Origin: Neonectria sp. B-13
Lineage: Eukaryota > Ascomycota > Sordariomycetes > Hypocreales > Nectriaceae
DNA: 64,000 nt
Reading direction: 5' to 3'
Assembly: GCA_002682825.1 (NCBI GenBank)
Contig: NOKP01000027.1
Span: 496,001-560,000 of the forward strand
The position numbers and the translations under genes are program-made. A model generated the notes under the pieces. It saw nothing but the letters and a program-made list of their open reading frames with translations. It searched no databases and was not told the origin of the DNA. Positions 22,101 to 33,886 of this stretch are shown here, in pieces (the first letter of the stretch is position 1; each line of letters opens with the position of its first letter).

Positions 22101-25100
22101 CGTCTTTACTTTGGGTTGCCCAGCCCTTCCCTCTCGTGGAATCTGAATACACCAATCTTGCTTGATGCTTCGGAATTGTTCATCGTCTCGGAATCCCCTT
22201 TGGGTTGTCTGCAGACACGATCAATAGGATCAACAAGATCAACCTCTCCCACTCGTGTTACTTCCTTCTTGCATTCCTACCTCAGAATACGCACAGGTGC
22301 CGTGTGTACACCCGTGGTTGGGTCCCCCTACGGCACGTGTCAATCACTTTTGAATTAGTTCGGGCAAGTCACCCAGTAATCTGGCATCCTAGAGTCAGTT
22401 CGTTATCAGAGAACGAGAGGACACCAATGTCTCAAAAGACGCAACTCTGTTCCATTCAGAGATTGACACGCGGGAACCTCCAGCCGAGATATGCCACGTC
22501 ACGGTCTTTGTGATGAAGCCGGAATGCAAGCTCGGCATACAAAGGTTGCACCAGCTATCGGTAGGCGATTTTGAAGCGCTCATATCATGTTCGATATGTA
22601 TATCCAACAATCGATTAGGCTCTGAGTAGACCTTTCGTGCCCTCCCTGCGATGAGTGGGCATTATCGGTTGTGGAGGTTGTGACGAAGGCAATCACCTGC
22701 TGCTGTATGGATCCAGCAGTGTGCGGCTGATGGTTCAAAGATACGTGAAGCCCCCTCGTACCGCAGCCTTTCAAGTTGTTGGCGCGGTGGGTACTTGTGT
22801 TGAGCTGCGTGCTACTATCCTACAAATATTGAAACAAGCAGCAGGGTGTGTAGCAAGCATGCGATGATGCCTTGCTGGGTGGCGATGGGTTCACCAGGAT
22901 CGTCTGCTGGCCAGGTAAGCCATGACGAATCACAGACGGGGGTTCGGTTTGGCCAAACCCCCCGTCAACCATCCCGCTTTGCCGCTGGACTGCATGCCAG
23001 GTTCCTCGGAAAAGGACTGGGCCATCTTATGTGCCCTCATATCTAGCTGCAGGCTGATGGAATCTAGCGTCAGGCACGTCGAGATTAGTCCGACCGACCG
23101 AACCAACCCAGAAGTGTATCTGCCCATGGCAACTACTCTGAAGCTGCGAGACATGTTCTGCCAACTCCTCCGGAAACGCTCTCGTGCTTCCCCGGAACCT
23201 CCTCCGACCCCGCCTTTCCGAAATGCTCCTCAAACTAAGGGCTCGGTTTGTTGTACCCTGCTCGTGCATAACGACAGAACCATGAAAGGGGACGGGCTGG
23301 TGTAATGCAGGCAACACACCCGGTCGGCCCCAGTTGTTTGTCCCTCGTTGAGCCACGTTTCCATTCCAAGGACCTGGAGCCAAAGCAAGCCATCGGCATA
23401 TACACAAATGCAAAAATATAACTCGATGCATGTTTCAGTAGGTGTAATTCTGAGACGAAAGTAGGTCTCTGTTCGGTTCAGATGCTAAGCATTGGACGGA
23501 TGGAACCAAGCCAACGTCCAGAACGGAATTGTTGAGCGAGAGCACATGCGAGGAATCAGATTGAGGGTCATCGTTCCAACTCACAATCACGGACTTGGTT
23601 GAAAGCTAAGACGCTCCAGTAGCAACTGATCGAGCTTGTTCCCTGTTTTGTTCCGTGGAACAAAGGCCGATGTTGTGTCTACAATACAGGTGGGCTGTGA
23701 GCCTCACGGGTCCAGCACCCTAGACAAAGGACTCTTGGACAATGAGGTTAGCTTGTGGTCAAATATGCTTGCTCCGGTTGAGCAAATATTTCTGTGAAGT
23801 TGCCCATGCATACTTACAAGCCAAGGCTGTGAAAGACCTTACCAAACACGAACATGATGTGCGGGTGTGGTTCTGGTTGTAAATGTATGAGCCGTTGCTT
23901 TTCGGTTAGAGCCTAATGATATCATAACTGCAACGCAACCGTGAATATGTCAACTAGTCTCTGGCGGCTAGTGAGGTCGTACAGATATGTCCCAAAGAAG
24001 TAGCAACGTGCCCATGACTGGCGGCATTCCAGTTGTATCTCAACGTCTTGTTGGCTCACGCCCTGAATGAGGCCATTATCGACATGTCGCAAGGATACTG
24101 CTGCCCCTCGATTCCAGCGAATGGTTGAAAATAGATCTGCAGAGACCAATGTTCGTGACCTGAATTGTGTGCCATTCGATAAAGATAGTGAAGGATGCTC
24201 CGCGTTGGCGACAGATCCTGGGCATTGCTTAGGAAACCCACTTTGCCAACTACAAGGCAGTGCGAAACAGCGACATCTTAGACACATGTCGTGACGAAGC
24301 CATTCAAGTCGTAAAGGGTAGTTTTGAAGCTGGTGAGCAGCATAGACGAAGGCAATACTGGCTGGCTGCAACAAGAGACTCCCCCATATCAAATCTCAGT
24401 TCGTAGCCTCATCGACGTCGTTTTAGTAGATGCCCCGTGCTCCGGTGTCCGTGTACCCCCTGCGAAGTCGATCAGCTTGGCCACGGAGCAAGGCTAGGGC
24501 TATCCTGGCTCCTCCACAATACTCTGCCGTTTTCGCGCACTAGTAAACTAACTGTCGTCAAGATCTGTTCCGATCCTTCTTCGCTCCATTAGAGATGGGA
24601 TCGCCAGGAGCGTCAAATGCCGCCATCATTTGACGGCAATGGGCAGATGTTATGGAGCAACTGGGGCTCGATTTTTGTGCGCGAGAATAAGCCACCAACT
24701 GGCGTTTTCGAGGCTTTCGTCAGCAATGCGTTCGTAGAAATGTGCGAAGGCATCCTGGCACAGGTACCGACATGCCCTCCCATGTCATACACAAGAGGGG
24801 CAAATTGACACCAAGTCGAGGAGTTGAGCGGGTCAGGGTGCAGGTGGGGATCAACTCAGGCCGGTGGGCAGGTTCTGCAGAAGCAGGCCGTGAGCTGCGA
24901 GACAATCAAAGTCCCGATCTGCTGTTAGCCAAATTGACTCGGTTACTCTGCTCTGTAAGCTTCGTTCTTGCCCTCTCCCAGATCTCCTTGTTCAGAGTGC
25001 GAACAAGTGGCGACATGGCGATCAGAAAGCGTGTGATGACATCTCAAAATTGCCCTCAAGCACCATGTCAAGAGCGGACGGGATCTGCTGGGCGTTACAA

Positions 25101-25847
25101 TGGAGATTCGATGCAACCTCACTCCAGCTAGCCTAGCAACCAAGTCCACACAAACGATGGTCTCAAACCTGGAGTCGATAGCCATTGCCTGAACGGTCGA
25201 GCTGCGTCGCGCGGCGCCAGTGCTCACTTGGCTGCGGACCAACAAGTGCTGGCTGATAGTGATCGCGGGATCCTGACAGGGCATGAAATGTGCGTAATTG
25301 TCCACCACGTTGTAGCGCACGCGCCAGGGCCAGCTAGTCTAGATCGGATCCGGCAAGGGCTCGGGATCTGGCGAGCTTGGTGACGACGTCGGCGCAGCAA
25401 CAATTGGCAGCAATTGGCAGCCTGCTGACGGTGGAGCGGGCAAACGGGGAGCAAGTGGCCCGTTTCGTTGGCGATCAGGGAAAGGTACTAGGGTTTGCGG
25501 CTGCCGCTGGGAGTAGGGTCGCCCGCAACCAACTACCAACTGAAGCAGGTGATGACTGGCATGCCACTAAGGGACCCGTCGCTATCGATTTCCCACAGGT
25601 GTGTCAATGGTCGGTTGCTGAGACATTTCATAGGACGGCGGCAGGCTCTTGTCGGTGCGAGCGCTTCATCAAGCTGGTGTGTTCAGGACTGGACTCTATC
25701 GTTGGATGGGTCGTGGAGCTGATGATGGCCGTCTCGCCCCAGGCCAAGTTTGGTGGCACCGCCGTCGCTGTCGTACATGGCACTAATTCGTACTTCGTAC
25801 ACAACGGTGTTGTTGCTGGAGGCGAGACGCCACCGAGCAGCGACGAC

Positions 25848-25875
25848 GATGGCGATGGCGATGGCGATGGCGATG
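25848..25875. repeat. (GATGGC)n hexanucleotide repeat
   Basis: Four full and one partial copy of GATGGC in the gene-poor region. Confidence 0.95.
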
Positions 25876-26392
25876 TGGGTTCGAGGTCCAGTGGGCGCTG
25901 GGCCTTGCGGGATGGTGTGATATCTGCGTCTTGGTCCATCTGCAGTGGACACGCGGGCAACTCTGTTCCTATCGCCGGCCAGACAATTGGAACGGGCGTG
26001 CTGAGAGTGCCCAACCAACCGCATAAAGCTGCGTCTGTCTGGCTGTCTGGATGAGAGGAGGTCTGTGGAGAGAGAGAGAGAGGGTCCAATCTTAGATTCA
26101 CAACTTGAGATGGGCAGGGGATCGGACGCGAGCCACCCAAGAGCAGGCTTGATTTGCGCTCAAACCAAGCCAAGCCGGCGTGGTTGCCCCATCATGGCCC
26201 ATGCGGCCATGCCACCACCACCTTGGACAGATCCTGGATCATGGGTAGCCCTTGGGATGCGATGATGCGTTGCACCGTGCCCTCCGATGATGCAGATGGA
26301 TGCAGGCCGGAGACGGCGGCCAGGGAGGTGCCAGGCCGGCAGAGATGATGCATGCAGGCGCTCTCTCCTCATCCCATTCATCAAAAGTGAAG

Positions 26393-26464
26393 ACTGCAAG
26401 TCTGCAAGTCGTCTGCAACTCGTCTGCAAGCCGTCTGCAAGCCTGCAAGCCTGCAAGCCTGCAT
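26393..26464. repeat. CTGCAAG-based tandem repeat
   Basis: About eight copies of CTGCAAG or CTGCAAC separated by two to four variable bases (TC, TCGT, CCGT, CC). Imperfect minisatellite in the gene-poor region. Confidence 0.9.
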
Positions 26465-28359
26465 GGTAGACAGGGCAGGTCAAAGGCCAGGCCCGCACGA
26501 AGTGCTACCCTGCCAGAGCTGCCGAGGGGACGATCTGCGGTTTACCTGTAGCCCGCATCCTCGACTCATCGCTGGCTATCCCGCCCAGGACGAGATGCTA
26601 GCCCAGACAAGCCAGGCCAGTCTGCCACTGTCGAATCAGCCGCTGTCCCTACCAGTCAGCGCTTGACGGTAATGCGACGGCTGTCTCGAGGCGGGCCTGG
26701 AGCCGATCCAATCTTAGCGAGGCGGAAGATGAGCGATGCGATGTGATGCGATGGTGCATCTTTGTAGTCGCTAGATTATTACCAGTCAACCAGTTAACCA
26801 GCCCAAGAGCGAACTGTTTCAGGGCTCACGCGCCGCAAGTCTGGAGAAGCGCAATTGGGCACTCCAATTGGTGGAAGAGCACCATCGTCACTTCCTTCCT
26901 CATAGTCGTACATCCGAAACTGAAAAGCAAGGCAAGAACCTGGACGGGACGGTAACCTGACGAGGACGAGATGGAAGGAAGGCACGGTTGAGCCGAGCTT
27001 TGCCACGGGCCACAGCAACTTCAAGTTCCCCTCCACTACGAATACCATCTGCATCCTCCAATCCAAGGCTGGTAAGGTCCGACAAGTATGAGGCAAGGCA
27101 GACGGTCTAGCACGGGGTGTTGACAACTAACTCAACGAAGAACAAGACAAAAGGTACCTTGGTATCGGAGGACGGTCCTGATGGGCCTTGTCTTGGTCTG
27201 CCTCGGCCACCCCAGAGTGTGAAGTGTGTGATGGATGTTGCTCATCAACACGCTTCGCCAGTTCCTGCATCCATGCGAAATAAGGTACTAGCTACTCGTG
27301 GGCCTACGTCGTACAGCACACATATTGGATATCCAATTGCTTTTTTCCCTTACCATCGCCGCAGCTGGTTGGATAATTGCCTCCGGCCCGTCTCCTCTTC
27401 TCTCGACAACTCCAGTAACCCACATGCGACCGCATCCTATCCCGCATCCCCTGGTGTCTGCCGGATTCCACGGGGTTCATCCACAACGAGGCGCAGAGGG
27501 CTCAGAGACATTGAACACGCAGTGCAGCGCAGCCCATCGTCAGCACGAGACAGAGTGGGCGTGGACATGGGCTTGATCTCGGGTCATTGCCATGGCTATC
27601 AATGGTTAGGTCGCCTGCCCACTGTTTTCTCCCCTCACTCCTCCTCCTCTCGTCTCTTCCCTTCTGCTCCCCTCTCTCCACTCCCCACTAGTAGATGCCT
27701 TGTGTGTCTTCTGATTTGCCTCATCGTCTTCGCCAGTGGTCCCCCCCAGTTGCAGTCGTTCGCTCGCCGGTTCACTCGCTCGCGCGCACACTCAAAAGGC
27801 CCACTCGCTAACACGAGCCAGTCCATGGCAGCCATCGACGCCATCTATTGCCAATTGAGCCACTTCGACCCCCCAGAGGCGACAAACGACGAGCACCACG
27901 AATCCACGATGTCGCCGCGGGCCGAGTAACTATGGCGCGAGACATCGCCCTCATGCGCCAGTCCAGCACCCACGCCACAGCGCGCATCAGACCCTTGAGG
28001 AAGCGAAGGAAATGCTGGAGCGGCCCTGGGAGTTGTTACATTCTCCTCTTCAACAAGGGTCCGCAGCAAGTCACCCTCCCGCTGTGTTGCTGCTGCAGTG
28101 CCGACCTAATTGCCTCCATGCTCATGGATGTCCTGGCAGCCGCGAAACTACCGCATTAGCAGCATAAACAGCAACATCAAAACAAGACCCCGGCCGCTGG
28201 CTGGCCGGGGTCGGCGTTTGAACGGACTCGGCTGGCTGTCTTGTCGCAACGCCTCTCGATGACCCCAGTCTTCAGCGTTGACGCACACCCCCTCCCTCAG
28301 TGGGTTACTAACGATGCCCTCTCTGCCCCAAGTCGAGCCGCCGCCACCATGCATGGGTC

Positions 28360-28386
28360 CTCCAACCCTCCAACCCTCCAACCCCT
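28360..28386. repeat. CCAACCCT short tandem repeat
   Basis: Three copies of an 8-bp unit (TCCAACCC), about 800 bp upstream of the glycosyltransferase start codon. Confidence 0.85.
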
Positions 28387-28617
28387 CGCTCCCCACCGGT
28401 CCTAATGCAATAGGCGCAGGCCCAATGCACCCCTGCCGTCTTGCCCGTTGTCCAGACCAGAGATCAATCTTGACAGAAAAGATGCGCGCTTGTTTCTCTG
28501 TACGTACTTCGTACAGGTCGACTCTCCTAGGTCTACGAAGTACATGCCACCACGCTGAGGACCCTCTCTTCTCCATGTTCATGCATGACCCATTTAGAGG
28601 ACGGGGTCAGTCCTAAG

Positions 28618-28624
28618 TATATAT
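28618..28624 (+). promoter_or_regulatory. Candidate TATA element of the glycosyltransferase gene
   Basis: TATATAT, followed by a pyrimidine-rich stretch (about 28670-28720) and then a ~415-bp stretch without any ATG before the start codon at 29155. The order TATA, CT-rich tract, ATG-free leader is what a fungal promoter would show. Transcription start not determined. Confidence 0.4.
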
Positions 28625-28721
28625 CCTAGACCCATTCCCCCAACCTGGGCCCAAGGTGCTATCATCGCCACGACCTCCTCTCCTCCTCCCTCTCTTCTTC
28701 ATCGGCCAATTCGTCCCTGCA

Positions 28722-28739
28722 ATGGCCGTGTCTTCATAG
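28722..28739 (+). other. Short upstream ORF (5 codons) in the glycosyltransferase leader
   Basis: ATG GCC GTG TCT TCA TAG. It is the only ATG between the candidate TATA element and the main start at 29155, and would lie in the 5' leader if transcription starts near 28650. A regulatory effect is inference. Confidence 0.35.
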
Positions 28740-29154
28740 TCCTTTTTCAGTCGTTGTGTACATTACTGTCTTACCCCCTCCTCCCTTCGGTTTCTCTCAT
28801 CTGCGGGTCTGTGTCTGTGGTCCATCGTGTTTGCCTCGGTTCTTCAGCGTCTCTGATTCACTTCACCTTCCCCCAAGCCTCAGCAGTGAATCACTGCGAC
28901 TCGAAACTAGCGAGATCACGAACCCTGAGTCTTTCGGCTTTTTTCCGTCTCAGGCGAACTCATTCTCCTCCCGTCACCACTAGGTTACCAGGCAGTGGTA
29001 GTGGTCTCGGCATCAGAAGACTTCGAGAGAAAAGAATCCCTGAGCTGTATCAACAGACTCCCGTGTTGCCTTTCCGTTGTTTACCTACGGAGGGGAAAAC
29101 AGCACCCTTGACAAACTTGCCTTCCTCGACCTCGCCAAACTCTTCCCTCCAAAG

Positions 29155-30982
29155 ATGCAAAATCCTAACATGGAAACCAACGGCCATGGCGCTGTCCCTG
29201 GACTCGCTGGACTATTGTCTTTATCAATTCCATCCCTCGATTTCTGGTACTCGACTACCTTCTGGGTTTACCTCTTTTGGGGTCTTTGGTAAGCCTATTT
29301 TCTCACACCCCTCTCCGCCCTCAGCCATCCATCCGAACACTTCTATTGGAAGACAACGCGCAGACATACTCCCATCTGCTCCCAATCACATCCTAACATC
29401 ATTCAAGGATCCACCGATACTTCCGATTGATCGTCCATTGTGTCAGTCACTGGACGTACAAGTCGAAACCCATTCCAAGCAAGCCAACCTTCACAAGCAA
29501 GGATGTGACAGTGGTCATCCCCACCATCCATAACGCCTTTGAGGAGCTTCGACCCTCTCTTCAGAGCATTTTGGCTTGTCAGCCTGCCGAGTTGATCCTA
29601 GTCACCACTCACGACAAACGAAAGGGCCTGCAGCGTCTGGCCGACTCGTTGGCTCACCCCAAGGTTCGCGTTCTCGACACTCCAATTGCCAACAAGCGTC
29701 TTCAGGTCTGTGAAGCCCTTCCCAAGGTTTCTACTCCAATCACCATCATGGCCGACGACGATGTGACTTGGCCATCTACTCTTATGCCCTGGATCCTGGC
29801 TCCTTTTGAGGACCCCCAGATCGGCGGCGTCGGAACCTGTCAGCGAGTTCGTCGAGAACACGCCGGCGCATGGAGCACTCGAGTCTGGAACTGGCTCGGA
29901 GCTGCGTACGTCGAACGCCGGAATTTCGAGATCTCCGCCACGCACAACATCGACGGTGGTACCTCTTGCATGTCAGGGCGTACTGGTGCTTATCGATCCG
30001 AAATCCTTTCGAGTCACGACTTCCTCCACGGCTTTAAGAATGAGAAGTGGAGAAAGTGGATTCTCAACGCGGATGACGACAACTTTGTTACTCGATGGTT
30101 GGTCAGCCACCAGTGGAAGACCTGGATCCAGTACGAACGGGAGTGTGAGATTGAAACCACGCTAGAGAACAGCAGCAAGTTTCTGTATCAATGTTCCCGT
30201 TGGGCACGAAGCAACTGGAGAAGCAACTGGGCTAGCCTGGTCACGGAGAGGTATATTTGGAAGTAAGTCAAGACGGCCTCTGCCTGACCTTGGAATCGCG
30301 TATTAACGTCCTGCGCAGACAGCAATGGTGGTGCACCTACGCCTTACACATTGCCACCTTTACCTCACTGGCCTTTCTCGTCGACCCGCTTCTTCTTGTT
30401 TCGTGTTGGCGAGCGACGGCGGAGTGGGATATTCAGAACCGCCGATACGCCCTCTGGACTCAGTTCATTTTCATGTTCGCCTTCACCAAGGTGGTCAAGC
30501 TGATGGGCTTGTTCCTCCGAAACCCCAGCGACGTCATCTTCCTTCCAGTATCGATTCTGTTTGGATATTTCCACGGACTGGTCAAGCTTTATGCCCTGGT
30601 GACGCTTAATATGGTACGTATTCCTACTTGAACGAAGTAGATGGCATAACTAACAATTTTTAATCAGACGTCATGGGGAAGCCGAGCTGATGGTGACACA
30701 AACGACGAGCAGCGGTTGGCACCAGCCCCGCAGCCGTCCGTGGTTCTGAAGACGCCCCCCGGAAAGGGATCGCTCATCCGCTACAACGCTCGTCAGAAGG
30801 GACGACCAGCGCAGGGACGGGGAGCACAGGAGGGCGCTTGGGAGAAGAGCGGTTACGCCGCATACGACTCGAGTACCTCGTACATTCCTATGCGGGTACC
30901 TACGCCACTTATATTGACACCTGAAGACACTAAACTGCGGGCGGATGGAAATTTGGCCAGCGGGGAGTGTCGGTCAATGTAA
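29155..30982 (+). CDS. Membrane glycosyltransferase, family-2 type (Cps1 / hyaluronan-synthase-like), 532 aa
   Basis: Four exons: 29155-29288, 29408-30262, 30319-30613 and 30668-30982 (TAA), 532 aa. A transmembrane helix near residues 20-45 (FWYSTTFWVYLFWGLW, continued as IHRYF across intron 1) precedes the cytosolic GT-A domain. Catalytic motifs are visible: VVIPTIHNAFEELRPSL, the metal/sugar-nucleotide ADDD at about 161-163, a second acidic motif NADDDNF, and QCSRW (the QxxRW signature of processive synthases) at about 305-309. Three more hydrophobic segments follow (WWCTYALHIATFTSLAFLV, LWTQFIFMFAFTKVV, VIFLPVSILFGYF), then a basic, disordered tail. It belongs with the fungal polysaccharide synthases related to Cryptococcus Cps1 and to the GT2 enzyme reported as needed for hyphal growth on solid surfaces in Zymoseptoria and Fusarium. 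Product unknown. A second in-frame ATG lies five codons downstream. Confidence 0.92.
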
Positions 30983-32195
30983 GGCGGCACCGAAACGACT
31001 TGATGAGCCATGAGCAACGTTTTTATTTTCCTTCGCATCGATGGTTTTTTCCTTTTTCTTTTTACAGACCGATAGGGATCACTGGGATTAAAAACTTTTC
31101 GCCTTTTCTTCGATGACTCATATTACACCAAAAAACGCACACAACGGGAACAAGACATGCGGACTGGAGTGGGTGGCAGAAGTGATAAGGTTCGGGTTGG
31201 TGTTAGAGGTGTTGGTAAAAGTTTTTGCTTTCCATGCTTGGACGATAAGGAACGCTTCGACAGGGCCAAGGCTAGAAAGCAAAGAGTTGTCTGGTGCTTC
31301 GGAATGAGATATTTCCAAAGCAGGGATCCAGACAAGCTTGACAAGCGGGCAAGGGACACCGGAAGATAATTTGCGGGGGGAGGGGGGAAGCAGACAGGGC
31401 TGTGGAATATACAGTTCTCGTCGACGCAGGAACCCGGGAGTGACCCGGGTCAAGTTTCGTCGTGTGATACACTATGGGAAATGGCATTCCCAGGGGGAGG
31501 TTCTGAGTTCTCCGTGGCAACGGAAAGCCGTTTGAGAAAAAGGGCCAGAATTAAGGCTCAGGCTCAAACGGATGGATGGGATTCAGGACGTGTGACGATG
31601 TCAATATTGGGAGACTAGAAGCTCACAAAAACTAAAGAGACTCTTAATTTACGACTAAGCAACTGAACATGAACACAAATATGAAATGGCACTCCACATG
31701 CATAGTCTCCGGGGTCTGCGGGTGGTGGGGTGTAGCCTATGGCGCCGACGACGTGTTTGGACGATGCCGGGCATGTGCTTAAGGGTCCAAGAAGCTGCAG
31801 TGGCGGGGACAAGTAGCCAGGGATGGACAGGACAAGCAAGGGTCCGATGGGTTTGTTGCTGCAGATGCGGATCTCGATGAAGCGAGTGTGTTACACGGCA
31901 GACGAAGCGGGCGTTGGTGTGACACTGGGCGAGGTGTTGTTCGGGTGGAAGAGGATTCGTCCGGGTGGTGGAGCGGGTATTGACGGTCGCAGTTCAAGCA
32001 GGGCACTGGATTGGATGACGATGGACGGATGGTGTGTGGGAGGCTTGTGTGGGAGTGAGATAGACAGTGTATGGATGGAGGTTGGAGAGGATGCTACTAC
32101 TTATTACGCTGAGTCGAGTTCTGTTGTGAGTGTTGTGACACTGTCTAGCCAGGCTGGGCTTGGTTACCATACCATGATGGAATGTGCCCGAATAT

Positions 32196-32367
32196 GTGAG
32201 TGGTGAGTGGTGAGCGGTGAGTGGTGAGTGATGAGTGGTGAGTGGTGAGTGGTGAGTGGTGAGTGGTGAGTGGTGAGTAGTGAGATGTGAGTTGTGAGTT
32301 GTGAGTGGTGAGTAGTAGTGAGTAGTGAGTAGTGAGATGTGAGTGGTGAGCGTGCTGTGGTGAGTGT
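32196..32367. repeat. Minisatellite, 7-bp unit GTGAGTG
   Basis: About 24 head-to-tail copies of GTGAGTG and variants (GTGAGTA, GTGAGCG, GTGAGAT, ATGAGTG). The centre (about 32230-32278) is nearly perfect; the right half is diverged. On the minus strand it reads as a repetitive THHSPLT peptide, but nothing supports translation. Confidence 0.95.
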
Positions 32368-33861
32368 GCCTATCGAGTTCCACGATACACGTGTTTGTGT
32401 TGTGTAGTGGTGGTGCATGTGTCAGTGCATTAAAGTGCATACCTCAAGAAAAAAAGCCCCGCGCAATCCCCCACACATTGCCCAGATTTTGGGATTCTGC
32501 ATGCTTCCTAGTCGGGCAAGCAAGCGAGTGCGACTGCCACAGAGATTCTTCCGGCGAATGCCTTCAATTCCGGCACCGCGCAGTTCTTTGTTTGGCCAAG
32601 TCTCGGGGGGTAGGATGAGCTGTGCCGCGCGATGATACGTCGTCGGGGACTCGGGGGAGGGTCCTTTGCTTGAGTCGTGGACATACATGAGTAACTAGGC
32701 AGTCTAAGTACAGAAGTACAGTAGGCTGGCTGGTTATCAGATACTAGGCAATGGCACCCCCAAAGGCAAGTTCTCTTGGCTCCCTCTTTGGCTCTCTACA
32801 TAGTCGGAGGATGACACCGATGGCGGGATCTCGGCGCTGGGGCTACGGATGGAACTAGCACGGATAGGTGGGCTGCGAAGGCGCGGAGATTTTGTGAGTT
32901 TGCATGGACACTTGCCGAGATGGACGAGATCAGGGTCTTGCCTAAGCTTTCTCAGGGATGGGGAGTTTGAACGTGACGATGACGATGCGCCTGTTAGCAC
33001 CACCCACCCAGACACACGCACAGTACTTTGGTAGACTACCTATGTAAATACTTAGACGGGCTATCTTCCTCTCCCACCAATGCCTCATTTTCTGATGCTG
33101 AGCGCGGAAGCCATCTGCGCCAGGATGCATGCACGCCCCTGGTAACCGCATCGCCATCTCGGTACCCTACGAATACAAAAGCCACAGTCAGTACAACCTG
33201 TGTCCATCTCTGTCCATCTCAATTTCAAATATCCCCCCTCCCATGCCTAGATATTTCAACGTAGCCTAGTCTCCTCTGCTAAGCACTAGGTATCCCAGTA
33301 GATAGGTGTGGCGGGGGGACAGCAACGCAAGTGCGCATCCCAGCATGATGAGCTGCATTAACCCAAGAAGCCCCCGGCGTTGGAGGCTAAAGACGAGACA
33401 GCGAGAGACTCTGAGACATTCAAAACAGCAAGTGAGGGGGTCGCCATGGATTTGGCGGGTGCTTTAACCCAAGTTGGGATGAGGACGCAGACAGCAGCAG
33501 ACAAGGACATGGGCATCTCGTCGCCTGCTACGGACATACATCACCATCATCCATCTCTTTCGTCCCTACTAGGTACGGAGTAAACTCAAGGGAACATGGA
33601 AAAGCCCCACTCAAACAAGGACAAGAACAATCGACAACCCACTTCCTGAGGGAAACCCCGCAAAACCGCAAAATGTCGCGCCGCCGCTCCGCCCGCCGTC
33701 TCCTCTCTGGCGTCACCGCGGGACCCCCATCGTCGACCAAACCGAGATAGGCCTGATTACCACCGCGACCCCCCAGCTTACAGTTAGCCTGCCCGCCCGC
33801 CGCAGGCCAGGGAAGCACACAAGCACACCAGGAAAAAGCAAGTTGCCAGGGAGCCAGAACC

Positions 33862-33886
33862 GGGGTGGGGGGAGGGGGGAGGGGGG
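33862..33886 (+). other. Potential G-quadruplex
   Basis: Four G runs of 4, 6, 6 and 6 separated by single bases (T, A, A). One-base loops with runs of four or more G are the most stable class of intramolecular G-quadruplex. It lies in the gene-poor region, about 2.9 kb beyond the glycosyltransferase stop. Confidence 0.85.

Larger units (their letters stand above)
17991..28614. other. Gene-poor stretch, no convincing coding sequence
   Basis: About 10.6 kb in which I find no recognisable domain, no good splice-linked frame and no tRNA. The open frames present are short, lack family signatures, or use non-ATG starts. Base composition is ordinary (not AT-rich), so it does not look like RIP-inactivated transposons. 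It contains simple repeats (18985-19024, 19152-19177, 25848-25875, 26393-26464, 28360-28386), short G runs (18142-18150), and copies of TACTTCGTA/TACGAAGTA at 18530, 19997, 25791, 28505 and 28534. Long regulatory DNA or noncoding transcripts are possible. Confidence 0.55.

Noticed and set aside
25377..26054. Plus-strand frame of 225 codons containing an Asp-Gly repeat
   Set aside because: It starts at GTG and the repeat comes from the GATGGC microsatellite; no recognisable fold.
27117..27929. Plus-strand frame of 270 codons upstream of the glycosyltransferase
   Set aside because: Non-ATG start, no domain, Ser/Pro/His-rich composition as expected from CT-rich noncoding DNA.
16927..29154. Possible RIP-degraded transposon island in the gene-poor region
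   Set aside because: Base composition is not AT-rich, and I see no terminal repeats or transposase or reverse-transcriptase fragments.
31994..32440. Minus-strand frame with a THHSPLT peptide repeat
   Set aside because: It is only the translation of the 7-bp minisatellite, whose unit length not divisible by three makes several frames open at once.
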